From positions 11,437,408-11,501,407 of the forward strand of contig NC_058150.1 in the NCBI RefSeq assembly GCF_011075055.1: a stretch of 64,000 nt of DNA, in the 5' to 3' direction. The notes beneath the pieces were generated by a model that saw nothing but the letters and a program-made list of their open reading frames with translations, had not been told where the DNA came from and ran no database searches. Of this stretch, positions 45,900 through 58,137 are shown piece after piece; the stretch's first letter is position 1, and the number at the start of each line of letters is the position of its first letter. Source of the stretch: Mangifera indica. Taxonomy: Eukaryota > Streptophyta > Magnoliopsida > Sapindales > Anacardiaceae. The translations under genes were made by a program, and so were the position numbers.

Positions 45900-47098
45900 T
45901 GAAAATCTATGTTTCTCCGTATCGCATGAAAATAGTTGGTTGTGGCATAGAAGATTAGGTCATGCTAGCATGGACTTGATTTCAAAAATCTCCAAGAATG
46001 AGCTTGTAAAAGGTCTTCCAAAAATAGATTTTATCAAAGATAAAATCTGTGATACATGTCAATTTGGTAAACAAACAAGAAATTCTTTTAAAAGTAAAAC
46101 TCTTATTTCTACATCTAGATCTTTACAACTTTTTCATATTGATCTTTTTAGTCCTTCAAGAACCGCAAGCCTAAGTGGAAAACATTATGCTTTTGTTATT
46201 GTTGATGATTTTTCAAGATTCACTTGGGTACTTTTTCTTGCATCAAAAGATGAAGCCCTCCATGCATTTTCAAAATTTGTCAAGAAAATACAAAAAGAAA
46301 AAGAAATGCATATTTCTTGCATTAGAAGTGATCATGGGGGAGAATTTGAAAATCATTTATTCGAAAACTTTTGTGATGAGCATGGTATTGAACATCAATT
46401 CTCTTGTCCTAGAACTCCCCAACAAAATGGTGCTGTTGAAAGAAAGAATAGGACAATTCAAGAGATGACTAGAACCATGTTAAATGAAAAAACTTTACCT
46501 CAATATTTTTGGGCGAAAGTCATAAACACCGCATGCTATGTTTTTAAATAGTGTTTTAATAAGACAATCTTTAGATAAAACTCCATATGAACTTTGGAAA
46601 AACAAAAAACCAAATATTGGTTATTTTAAAGTTTTTGGATGCAAATGCTTTATTTTGAACACAAAAGAAAACTTAGGAAAATTTGATTCAAAATCAGACA
46701 TTGGCATTTTTCTTGGATATTCATCATCTAGCAAAGCATATAGAGTGTTTAACAAAAGGACACCAGTAGTTGAGGAATCCATACATGTTATTTTTGATGA
46801 ATCTAATCCTTCAACTAGTGTGCAAGTGGATATTGATGATGATCAAGTTAAAAATAGTGACCAAACGGAAATTCATGATTCACCAAATGATGATAAGGAT
46901 GAAGCAAAACAAGAGCTAGAACATGAAGAAGATAAAGATAAAGATCTTCCTAAGGCTTGGAGGTATGCAAATGCTCATCCTAAAGAATTAATTATTGGTG
47001 AGGAAAATCAAGGTGTTAAAACTAGATCATCCTTTAATCTTTGTAATAATTTAGCATTTCTTTCACAATTTGAACCAAAAAATTTCATGATGCATTAA
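45900..47098 (+). pseudogene. pol: Copia integrase, frameshifted
   Basis: Integrase inserts the cDNA. 45940-46551 has WHRRLGHASMDL and CDTCQFGKQ (the zinc-binding HHCC region), the first catalytic Asp in LFHIDLFSP, then RSDHGGEFEN and QQNGAVERKNRT with the second Asp and the Glu of DDE. A frame change near 46540 moves the reading to 46538-47098: KTPYELWKNKKPNIGYFKVF, KFDSKSDIGIFLGYSS and an acidic linker. Another frame change near 47085 leads into RT. Confidence 0.88.
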
Positions 47099-47099
47099 A

Positions 47100-48567
47100 T
47101 GATGAATTTTGGATTTTAGCCATGCAAGAGGAACTAAATCAATTTGAAAGAAATAATGTTTGGGAACTAGTCCCTCGTCCGGATCATCAATCCGTTATTA
47201 GCACAAAATAGGTTTTTAGAAACAAAATGGATGAATCCGGAGTGGTTGTTAGAAATAAAGCTAGATTAGTGGCTCAAGGCTACAACTAAGAGGAGGGAAT
47301 AGATTTTGAAGAAACTTTTGCACCGGTAGCTAGACTAGAATCCATTAGGATGCTTTTGGCATTTGCATGTTCCAAAAATTTTATTTTATATCAAATGGAT
47401 GTCAAAAGTGCTTTCTTAAATGGATTTATCATGGAGGAAGTTTATGTTGAACAACCTCCCGGGTTTGAAAGTCATGATTTCCCAAACCATGTTTTTAAAC
47501 TTCAAAAAGCTCTTTATGGTTTAAAACAAGCACCTCGAGCATGGTATGAACGTTTGAGTAAATTCTTGCTTGAAAAAGACTTTTGCATTGGAAAAGCAGA
47601 TACTATGTTGTTTATTAAGAGAAAAGAAAATGACATACTTTTGGTTCAAATTTATGTTGATGATATCATCTTTGGATCTACTAATGTCTCTTTGTGTGAA
47701 GAATTTTCTAACCTCATGAGCAAAGAATTTGAAATGAGCATGATGGGAGAACTCAAGTATTTTCTCGGACTTAATATCAAGCAAAGCAAAGAGGGTATCT
47801 TCATCAACCAATCTTCATACATCAAGGACTTATTAAAGAAGTTTGGCATGGAAGGACTAAAAGCTTCAAGCACACCAATGAATTGAACTATCAAGCTCAC
47901 CAAAGATGAGAGTGGGCCAAATGTTGATGTTAAAATGTATAGAGGTATGATTGGCTCTCTTTTATATTTAACCGCTAGTAGACCCGATATTATGTTTAGT
48001 GTGTGCTTGTGTGCTCGATTCCAATCATGTCCCAAGGAATCTCATTTAAAAGCCCTTAAAAGAATCTTCAAATATTTACATGGTACTAGATTTTTAGGGT
48101 TGTGGTATCCTAGAGAAACGTCTTTTGACCTAGTAAGCTATTCGAATGCCGACTTTGCTGGAAGCCAAGTCGATAGAAAAAATACTAATGGTACTTGTCA
48201 TTTTCTAGGTCATGCATTAGTTTCATGGTTTTCAAGAAAACAAAACTTCGTAGCTTTATCAATTGCGGAAGCGGAATATATTGCTGCCGGTAGTTGTTGT
48301 GCTCAAGCCTTGTAGATGCAACAAACTCTTAGGGATTATGGAGTTAGCCTATCTAAAACTCCAATCTTGTGTGATAACACAAGTGCTATTAGCTTATCCA
48401 AAAATCTCATTCAACACTCTCGAACCAAGCATATAGAAATTAGATATCATTTTATTCGAGATCATGTTCAAAAGGGTGATATTTGTCTTGATTTTGTATC
48501 CACCGAAAATCAACTTGCAGATATTTTTACAAAACCTCTTGGGGGAAGAACGTTTTTGCAAAATTAG
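47100..48567 (+). pseudogene. pol: Copia reverse transcriptase and RNase H, with four stops
   Basis: One continuous frame with in-frame stops at 47209, 47287, 47884 and 48313. [59 protein letters not shown], and the active site YVDDI (DD at 47658-47663). RNase H: SYSNADFAGSQVDRKN, FSRKQNFVALSIAEAEY, CDNTSAI, KHIEIRYHFIRD and ADIFTKPL. Ends at TAG 48565-48567. All domains are present, so the losses are point mutations rather than deletions. Confidence 0.9.
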
Positions 48568-50271
48568 AGGTGAACTTGGGATCATGGAATCACCACATTA
48601 GCATTTGCACTTGAATATTATTGTGATTGTGGTGTTTTGGTTAAATTAAAGTGTTAATATATGTTTTATGCACCATTTCATGTTTGGCAATATTGAAGTT
48701 TTCTTGTACCAATTATTCTTGCATTGATTTTTAATGTGTTTGATTTAATTTTTCCTCATATTTAGCATCAAATTTCATTGTACTTTATGTTATTGAGTCA
48801 AAATTGCATAGTTGGATCATTTTGGCTTGATTATACTCAATATGGGACAACAAAGTGCATAAAATATACACCAGAATTTTGCAGAATTCGACTGACGAAT
48901 TGGAAAATTCGGTCGACCTAATTTGTCAAAATTCGTTCGACCGTTTTCTACAGTGATTTTGCAATGTATAAGGGCAAATGTTGCTCCACTTTTTACATCA
49001 TGTTTCTTCAACTCTTATTTTATCAAATTGGTTCCTAACATATTTTCTACATTTTCTAACCAAAATTCTCTTTCAAAAACATCATAGTTCACCTAAATTT
49101 TCAACAAAATCTCTAAAGACTTTAGACCCTAAAAATTTGAATTTTGCTCCAATTCATCCAAAATTCGGTTTTTGTCTTAAAATACCTTTTTTGGTCATCC
49201 TTTTTGGATTTCAACTATACCATTGGATTTCTCTCACAATTTTTAACTTGGATGTGTATTCAAATTTCAAATGTGTGAATGTTCATATAGATTTACATTT
49301 TTTGCCCTTGTACATACATTCGAAGCCATGGTGCATTTAATCTCATTTTATTGCACTCAATATGGCATTTGTACTTCTTCTCTATTTTCCATTTGAAAAC
49401 TTACTCTTGTGCTTCATTTTATTTAAGTTGATACTTATGTGATTAGTTTGTGCATAGTTAAGCACTTGTTAGTCTATGTGATATATTCATGTATTTTACA
49501 TGAACTTACACTTTATATTGTCTAAGCATTAGTACTCTTACTTGGATGATTATGATTGTTTGGATTTTTTTTGGTTTAGCCTTGATAATCATATCTTCTA
49601 TGCATGTGTTAAGGTATTTTAGTCTTTCTTTGCCTTATTGGATATATACTTTGCTTAATTTTTTTATAATGACAAAGGGGGAGAAATTATACATGTTATA
49701 TTCTATATTTGATTACGGATGCATTTGATTATGATTATGGATGTGATATTTAATGTCTATGGCCTTCCACATGCTTTGATGCTTTATCTTGTTTGAATTG
49801 TTAATGCTCTTATTTTGATGCTCATACTTATTTAGAAATTATATTTATGCAGTAAGCCTTGATGATTATTTTTTTTGGGCCATTTTGGTGGGCATTTGCT
49901 TTTACATCATTTTGTCTCCTTGATTATGTCATTTTATACATTGTCTTATTCTTTTTGATAATGACAAAGGGGGAGAAAAGTTTGATTGATGATTGCTACC
50001 TTCATTTCATTGATGTTGTGGATATTTTGATGAAGATAGATGTTGTGGATATTTTGATGAGGATATATGTGATTGATGAGATTAATGTTGAACATATTAT
50101 TATTTGCATATATTCAAGGGGAGGAAACTTGATTTTTTTTAAGGCGAACTCTTGCAAAATTTTTTTAAAAAAATCAAGTGTTTCTTAACTTTAAGAAAAT
50201 ACAGTCATTGATATTTTTTATAAAATTCCTTGAAGTGCATATGTGTTTGTCATCATCAAAAAGGGAGAGAT
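48568..50271 (+). other. Copia post-pol region, no intact ORF
   Basis: 1.7 kb between pol and the right LTR. Some related plant copia elements carry an envelope-like gene here, but only short frames remain (for example 48978-49340) and none is convincing. It contains copies of the LTR-type word TCGGTCGACC near 48910 and repeated AAAGGGGGAG tracts. Confidence 0.6.
49665..50271 (+). other. Repeated polypurine-tract-like motifs
   Basis: GACAAAGGGGGAGAAA at about 49671 and about 49963, CAAGGGGAGGAAAC at about 50115, and the true tract AAAAAGGGAGAGA directly before the right LTR (50258-50271). The first two sit in longer similar contexts (TTT..ATAATGACAAAGG), so they are a local duplication. Confidence 0.7.
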
Positions 50272-51711
50272 TGTTGACTCAAAGAGTCATTATGCTCTTA
50301 TTTTGATGATAACAAACTAATATGTCCCTTAGCATATTAACTAATGATTTTACTTGAGTGTGAGCATAGATTGCAAGAATTTATCTAATGCACTTAAAAG
50401 AGTTTCAAGATGGAAATGAAAGAGAAGACTCAATTGAAGAATTCTTGAAGATTTGAAGAAAAACTCAAGTTTAGGTAGATATATTTGTAATTTGGAGCAT
50501 TCATTTTGATTAGAATATTTATTTGCATGAGATAACTCACTTAAAAACTCATTTTTATATCTTTCACATTTTGGGTTAAAATGTCGTTTTTCAAACTTAT
50601 TGGGTTAAGCCAAGTTTGTCACTAAAGTTTATTAATTCTTTTAAAGTGATGAAGTTTTGTGAACTATATTTTCATATCTTAAAGTTGGTTTTGAAAGAAT
50701 TTTCAAAAATGGGTTAAATTGTCACTTTTCAAAATTTTAGGGGTCAAAATGATTTTTGAAAATTTAGGGGGTAAAATGTAATAAAATTTGGTCGACCGAA
50801 TTTGACCGAACGAATCAACTTTCGAATTGTCCAGAAGCCATGTATTTTGGCTTCAAAAATTCGATCAACCGAATAAATTCGGTCGACCGAATTTTGGTTT
50901 GAATTTTTCCAACAGCTAGTGCCACGTAAGCTCCATGAAAGTGCCATGTCACATTCGGTTGACCGAATTCCATTCGATCGATCGAATTGTGTGTTTTCTA
51001 GAAAACTAAAACGGCTATCTTTGTGCACAACGGTAACTTTCCTCATTTTCCCCTATATAAACTCAATCAAATTCATTCGAAAAGAACTTTTGCCACCAAA
51101 AACTTTCATATATTTGAAAGCAAATTAGTTTTGAGCTATTTACTTGCAAATTCTTCTCTCTAATCAAAACCCTTGTTCAAACACTTTGTAATTTCATTTG
51201 CATTGGGTTGTACTAATCTTTAACTTTCATATACACTCTTTGAGAGAGATCATATTTCAATTTCGTACTAAAATTCGTACTATAAAAGAGTGAGGTTCAC
51301 TCTTGGAGAGATTAGCAAATTTCTAGTGAGAGAAATTGAGCTTTAACATTTGTAAAGGTAATAGCACCTTGGAAGCTATTTTAGTTGTGAAGAAAAGCTT
51401 GGTTGAGGTTTTAGTCAACCGAGGATTAGTGGAATACTCCAAGGGAGAAAGCTTAGAGGAGTGGACGTAGGCCAGGTTGAGCCAAACCACTATACATCGC
51501 GTGTTTGATTTTCTCTTCCCTTAAACTTATATTTTATGTTATGTTATTTTGATTGTATTGATTATTTGAAATATTTTAGTTATTTTCATACATTGGATTA
51601 AAAATAGGCAACATAATTTGATTTGAATAAATTGCTTTAATTATCAAATTTCGTAAAGATAGTTTTAAAGTTGCCTAATTCACCCCCCCTCTTAGGTCAT
51701 TCGATCCTACA
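50272..51711 (+). repeat. Right (3') LTR of the copia
   Basis: TGTTGACTCAAAG to CGATCCTACA, 1440 bp, highly similar to the left LTR. Followed by the TAATG duplication. Confidence 0.92.
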
Positions 51712-53764
51712 TAATGTACTTGTAATCTTTTATGGATTTAATGAAAAGGGTGTTTTAAAACTAGCTTGATAAATTTATTATTGTATTTATCAATGATTTC
51801 TTGATGTACTTTAAGGCTCATGAGAAGCACAAGTAGCATTTAAGGTTTGTATTATAGAGACTAAGTGAGAAATAGTTATATGTCAAGTTCTCTAAATGTG
51901 AGTTCTGGTTAGACTGTGTGACTTTTATAGGATATGTGGTATTTGTTGATGGTATCTCAATAGACTCAAATAAAATTAAAACTATGTTAGAGTAGTAGAG
52001 GCCCAAGACAGCTAATAAGGTGTTGAGTTTTCTAGATTGGCAGGTTATTATATATGGTTTATTTGTTAAGTTAGTCTAACTAATTACTGAGTTGACTCGA
52101 ACCAATGTTCCTTTCAAATAGTCTGATGCTTATGAGAAGAGCTTCCTGGAATTAAAAGAGAGATTGACTACAATACTAATTATTGTATTACCGACTAAGG
52201 GTGAGGATCATGATTTATACGTAGATCCTTCTTACTAGGGTTTGGGAGTTATGTTGCTGTAGAAAAGGAATATGAATGCTTATGTTTCCCAACAACTTTA
52301 AGATTTTGAGATTTAATATCCCACCCATGATTAGTTGTTAGATGAATGATGCATTCAAATGTGGTAGAGAGTTGCTAAGGGTGTTGAGCCATATTTCAGT
52401 ATTGTTGAGGATGTGCTAAGATTCAAAGATCGGATTTATGTTCCTACTGTAGTTAGATTAAGAGATAAGATTCTTGTTAAGGCTCATAATTCTATTTACG
52501 TTGCCCACCTTAGGAGTGTAAAAATGTACTAGGATTTGAGAAAATTGTGATGGTGGGTTTGTATAAAAAAGGGCGTGGCAGATTTTATTACTAAATATCT
52601 GGTGTGCTAGTAGCTTAAGATTGAACACCAAAGGCCATTAAGATTGTTGCAACCTTTATGCGTTCTTGAGTAGAAATGGGAGCACATCTCAATGGATTTC
52701 GTGGTGGGTTTGTTACGCCTTCGAGGTTGACATAATGCTCTATGTGTTATTGTGGATAAATTGATCGAGATGACACATTTTATTCTTGCCAAGGACAACA
52801 TGAGTATCGATCAATTGGGTCAAATTTATATTAGAAAGATTATAAGGCTTCATAAGGTACCCAAGACAGTCGACATTAGGTTTGTTTCAGCCTTTTGGCA
52901 AAGTCTACAAAGATCGATGGGTACTAGATTAGCATTCAACACCACTTATCATCCTTAAATTGATGGATAGACTAAGAGGGTGAACCAGGTTATCAAGGAT
53001 ATGTTGAAAGCACATTACCTGGATCAAAAAGCAAGTTGGATTGACATGTTACTATTGATGGAATTTGCTTGTAATAATGACTTCTAGGCAACCATTTAGA
53101 TGGCTCTATATAAGGCAATATATAGGAGAAAGTATAGATCATTGTTTCATTGGGATGAGATAGGTGAAAGAGATGTCTTAGCACAGGCTTTGGGGCTTGA
53201 GATGACTTAGAAAATGATTTAAGATGTAAGGTTGATCAGGGAAATGATGAAAGAAGCCTAGGATCACCATAAAAGTTATGCTAATCAAAGAATGTGAGAC
53301 TTGAAATTTGATGTGGGTGACAAATTCTTTGTCAGAGTTGCCCCTACCATCATATGATTACATTCAAACGAAAAGGCAATTTTACACTAAGGTTTATGGG
53401 TCCTTACGAGATTTTGGAACATATAGGCAAAGTTACCCACCAACTTGCATTGTCAATAAGCATGAACATGATTCATAATGTTTTTCATGTGTCATTGCTA
53501 TATAAGTATATCTATGACCTGGTTCATGTATTACAAGTGGAGGATATAGAGCTCAAGGATGGCTTAGTTTATGAGGAGAGCCTAGTTCAGATTCTTGATA
53601 GACGAGTGAAGTAGCTTATGAACAAACAGATTCTTCTGGTTAAGGTTTTTTGGAGAAACCATGAGGTCGAGAAGGTCATTTAGAAGATAAAGCAAGAGAT
53701 GAGGCAGAGGTTCCTACAACTGTTCGAGTCAATTTCAGGATGAAATTCTTTTAAGAAGAAGAAA
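51712..53764 (+). pseudogene. Ty3/gypsy RT (right part), RNase H remnant and integrase, decayed
   Basis: Resumes the gypsy RT exactly where 42230 stops. KGEDHDLYVDPSY and YPTHD-type residues mark the RT/RNase H junction, but most of RNase H is missing between about 52330 and 52390. Integrase: LRKLWWWV..KGVADFITKYLVC, EHQRPLRLLQPL, KWEHISMDFVVGL, DKLIEMTHFILAKDN, YIRKIIRLHKVPK, FWQSLQRSMGTRLAFNTTYHP, RVNQVIKDMLKAHYLD. C-terminal: RKGNFTLRFMGPYEILEHIG, NVFHVSLL and VKVFWRNHEVEKV. Many stops. Ends at a purine tract (AAGAAGAAGAAA) before the 3' LTR. The pattern suggests a Del/Tekay-like gypsy. Confidence 0.82.
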
Positions 53765-54672
53765 TGTAACACTCATAGGTATGCTTAAGGGTATAATTGT
53801 CTTTTATCTTGTATATGTGTAATTATGATGAAATAATTAATATGTATAAAATAGTTGACACATGGTCGTATGGGGAGGCCACGCGTCCATGTGTGTTGCA
53901 AATCTGGCAAACTCATATTTTCCTATTTGTTGCTTGATTGTTGTCTAAATCTGGGTGATATACACGCTCGTGTATAGTTAGCAGTTTTGAATTTGAGATT
54001 AAGGGCACGTTTCATAAGGATTCAGGAATATGGCTTTAATCGTAGGATGACATACATGCCCATGTGCCTTAATTACATAGTCATGTATGATTGTTTGGAA
54101 AGAAAATAAAAACAATTGCAAGCACATTTGGCTCATTATGTTACCCAAATTTTCTTCAGCCAGAGTAGAAAGTTTGAGAGCACTTTACGAGCTTGAAGCT
54201 TTGGGTGCTTAGAGAAGAATTTTACAGTTGATTCAAAGCCACATAAAGGTTTCGACATCTTAGAAAAGAGGTAAGTAGGCTAATTTCATTCTCTTAATTG
54301 AGGTTGACGATTTGATTACCTTGGATGTATGGATGTTTTATAATTGAACCTATGAATAGGAATTCACATGATTATATGATATTAGTTTATGAAATTCTTA
54401 ACGGCTAGTAACTTTATGGATTTAGGTATGTGTGTGCACCTATGATTAGATTTGTTTTGTGGTCTTGATCAACAACTGATTTCTTTTTATGTTTTGTGGT
54501 TGCTATGTTAATCCAATTATGATTCTTGATGTTTGGTTAATGTGTAAATTAATTGGTAGGGTTCTGAGATGATCATTATATATACATTAATCCTATTATG
54601 ATTCTTGGTGCTATGTTAATGGTCATTGTGTAAATTAATTGGTAGGGTTGTGAGATGATCATTATATATGTA

Positions 54673-55764
54673 TAAACTTGGCAAAATTTGACATGAGCCG
54701 TTAACTCGACACAACACAATATGATATGAAAAAAATCAGATTAGGGTCATGATTTTTAACACGAATAATAGTTCAAATCAAGTTAAGGTTTACCTTAAAA
54801 AATCGGATTGGGTTCAAGTTAACATGAAGCCAACTCAAATTGACCTAAACTAACCTGAATATTTTGAACAAATTATTGCATAACATGATATCATGGAAAA
54901 ATCTTCAATATTACTTATTTTCTTTATTTGACAAAAAGAGTTTCAATACATAATCCATATTTTCTAATTTGAATCTAATTTGAATCAATAAAAAAATTGA
55001 TATTGTATCACCAAATATCAAATTTGCATTACTCATTCATTGCTTCTTGAAACATTGTATAAATTAGCTAAATATCTTCTTTTTTTTTTTTTGATACATT
55101 TTTTATATCTACTTAGAGGACCTACTCTTAGGCATTTTGCCAAAATTGTATTATTTTCTACTAAAGACATTTATTCTAATTTAATAACTCTTTTTAACTT
55201 ACTTATAAAAACTATTTGTAGTTTTTCTTTGTTGGTTTGTTATAGATACAACTAAATTGAACTTGTTATATTTGATGTGTCATGTTCATATACTTGTGTA
55301 ATATTATGACAATCACATTCATTATATAGAATAAAAATTAAATTTTTTAAATATTTGACAAGTACTTATTAATTTTGTTAATTATTAATTGCATTATTTT
55401 GAAGTTGAAATTGTAGAGTTATTTGGGTTTTTTATTATGATATTTTGTTTTTATCCCTTCAATTGAGTATATAAAGAGATAATAAAAAAATTATTAGTAT
55501 TAACTTGAAATAGAGACAATAATACTTTTGTTGTTTCTTAATAAATTATGTCATTATATGTAGTATGTTGATACAATTTTACTTTTTATATAGTTTGGGT
55601 TAATTTGGGTCAAGTCAAATCAACCTGCAAATATTTGGGTTCAGTTTAAAGTTAAGAAATTTTGATACGATTTTGTTTTGGGTCAGGTTAAAGTGGAGGG
55701 TCTTCAACCTTAAACTTGAACTAATACAATATAAATATGATCTGATAACATAAATTGTCAAGTT
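54673..55764. mobile_element. hAT-like non-autonomous insertion in the gypsy 3' LTR
   Basis: Comparison with the LTR at 37500 shows extra sequence between ATTATATATGTA and TATGCATTTTATGAA. Its ends are AACTTGGCAA and, inverted, AACTTGACAA. Flanks TATATGTA and TATATGCA match at 7 of 8, a possible 8-bp hAT duplication. The interior has GTTAACTCGACACAACAC and GGGTTAATTTGGGTC words common at plant hAT-type element ends. Non-coding. Confidence 0.55.
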
Positions 55765-56630
55765 TATATGCATTTTATGAATTCCTAATCTTGGATGGAT
55801 AATGAGTTTTTCATTAGTGGATATTTGCATGATTAGAAGGAATTATGGTGGTTTATTGTTGGTAAATGAAGGGTTGAGAAATTGAATACAATGTATTTAC
55901 TTGGTTGTGTTTATAAAGCATGTTGTGTAATAAGTTATGAGTTTGAACTTGTGTTAGGTCTACGTAATGGTGTTGCAAGTGGTGATTGTGGTTGTATTGT
56001 GAATTTGAAATGTAGAATTAAGACATGTAAGTTTTTTGAAGTATGGCAATGGTATTTGGTAAGTCTAGAAGTATAAAAAAAAGGTTCCAAATTTTGGAGA
56101 AAAAGACACTACACACCGATATGTCACTAGACACACGATTATGTATATCTGGAAGAATTTCTTCTCATGTAAAACAATGCCACGAGAGTGTGGATGTGGG
56201 AATAAGCACATCCCCATATGATATAGGACACACAGTTGTGTGTCCTGTCCTAAAGAAACAAATCTATGTGCCTAGGGTTTTTGCCATGTGGATTGAATAA
56301 TGCACGCTTGTGTGTGAGGAATACAGACTGTGTATTTATGAGAAAAATTGGAGAATAAAGGCACAATAGGTTAGCAAGGAAAGTAGCGAGTTAAGATAGG
56401 AATATGAGAGTTTAGAAACGATAAATTTACCTCTAAATGGGATGATTACAAGGAAAGCCAATGATAAGGTCCTAACGAAGGTTGTTGGCAATGGAAACCA
56501 TTATGGGTGTATTCGACTGTGATGATGACAACATGTACCAGACCGAAGTAATTTCAAATAAAAAACAAACAATGCATTATATTAACATGAACCACTAATC
56601 TGTGTATAGTGTGGTAATGGAAGCAACAAA

Positions 56631-56660
<30 letters not shown>
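56631..56660. repeat. (CATA)n microsatellite
   Basis: About seven ACAT units in a row within the gypsy 3' LTR. The corresponding part of the 37500-39120 copy lacks the expansion. Confidence 0.9.
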
Positions 56661-56662
<2 letters not shown>

Positions 56663-57235
56663 CTGGGATGACATTGCGATTAAGAAAAGGGTATTGGGCA
56701 CCGAGTTATTCAGATAGGCATTTGATATGCTGGAAAAACATATGTGATACTACAAATTAAGAACACGTATAAATTATTGGATATGTATATATGTATTACC
56801 TACTTACTGAGTGTGTTTCACTCATGTGTTCTATATGTGTGGTTTTGCAGATAGAGTTTTAAAGCAGCAGGGCAGTAGAGGGGGAGTCAGTGGGTCAACT
56901 TGTGGTGAAGCATGAGGGTAAGGACGATTTTGTTATTTTTTTATTTCGAATGGATATATTATGTAACTTGAATTATTTGGATTTATATATTGGATTTTGA
57001 TGTATTATTTAATACATTTTGGGAATTGTGGGACTTTTATTAATAAAACATATTTGACATTAATTCTCTACTTGTGAAGTTTTAGTTAACACCCTTCTTC
57101 AGATACAAATTTCATGTAAGGATATGTATCTGGAAATGAGTGTTACATTTGATTTTTGGGACATATGTGTATTTCATCCAAATGACATAACTACCACAAG
57201 TTAATGTCATCTTTCTTTCTTATTAGTGCTTGCCA

Positions 57236-58045
57236 TTACTGGTTTCTGAATCTAATCTCCAACCATATCGTAGTTGACTGAGCTACTTTGTATTGAAAAC
57301 CTGCTTCTAAAGCAAGCCTTACAAATAGATCTTGCAATTCTTCCTTACTATTATAATAAACCATCAATTTGATCCTCACATCGAGTCGTCTTTCAACATT
57401 ACCAATAACTTCATTCTTAACATCCATAGCTATTGACAATACCCATTAAAATGGATTAAGGACATCTATATTACCAAAGATACTCCATGATCAACTGAAC
57501 CAAGACCTTAACATTATGAAAATTACTTGGACTTTTGTTAGCGTCTTCTTTTTCATCCAACTCAGGCTCCTCAATCAGTACATCATACATCTCATTAACA
57601 TTTATAAACCTATCAAATTCTTCCTCAAAAACTTTATTCTCATTATCATTATTGAGATTACCCAATTATTTATCTTTCAAATGTTCTTCCTTAACCTGCT
57701 ATTAATTAGGATTGTATCTTTTTTCTATTTGACTATTTGTAATATAAAGACGTGTAAGTAATACTTTTTTCCTTGCTACCATCATCAAAAATTCAACATC
57801 ATCATCATCATCTCAAAGTTCATATGGGTTTCCAAGCACTGCAAAATCATTGTTCATATATATACAAACATTTGATCACCTTTAATTGATTTTGAGACTA
57901 TAATAGATTTTCTCGATTAATCCTTTGGAATCAACTCTTGTATTAACTATTAACATTCTTTCATCTCCATCAACATATCTCATAATATTGTTATCTCCAA
58001 TAACCCAATGCCTTTAAAACTTAGTTATAAATGCATCTTTAGTTA
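57236..58045 (-). pseudogene. Second MULE transposase N-terminal relic
   Basis: Minus-strand. At about 58040-57790 the residues NNIMRYVDGDERMLIVNTRVD and DDDDDVEFLMVARKK align with the PB1-like N-terminus at 3166-2759 (VTKYVGRNEREICINTNVD, GDDDMEFLMVVAR). 57665-57471 is an acidic block and 57439-57236 holds YNSKEELQDLFVRLALE, the equivalent of YNSKAEL at 2331-2684. No core, SWIM or knuckle remains. Broken by stops and frame changes. Confidence 0.78.
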
Positions 58046-58104
58046 TTTTGAAACAAAAATAATGCATGTAATACAACATGAGCAAAGATATAATATAATC
58101 ACAA

Positions 58105-58137
<33 letters not shown>

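Larger units (their letters stand above)
42231..51711 (+). mobile_element. Complete but inactivated Ty1/copia retrotransposon (9.5 kb)
   Basis: Two LTRs of about 1.44 kb, primer site, gag, protease, integrase, RT and RNase H in copia order, a 1.7-kb non-coding tail, polypurine tract and TAATG duplication. The protein frame carries about four frameshifts and six in-frame stops. The LTRs differ at only a few per cent in the parts that I compared, so insertion is fairly recent. Long LTRs, length and a long region after pol suggest the SIRE/Maximus group, at modest confidence. No intact envelope-like ORF is present. Confidence 0.9.
53765..57147 (+). repeat. 3' LTR of plus-strand Ty3/gypsy, with nested insertion
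   Basis: TGTAACACTCATAGG at 53765 to GAGTGTTACA at 57147. Subtracting the hAT-like insertion at 54673-55764 leaves about 2.3 kb, close to the 2.1 kb of the minus-strand LTR. The right half matches 37500-39120 in direct orientation. A CATA tetranucleotide array lies at about 56631-56660. Confidence 0.78.

Noticed and set aside
48978..49340. Envelope-like gene of the copia
   Set aside because: Only 120 codons, hydrophobic by composition, with no conserved feature. The region is too decayed to call.
55040..55830. Short hydrophobic ORFs
   Set aside because: They lie inside the hAT-like insertion and are explained by T-rich sequence.
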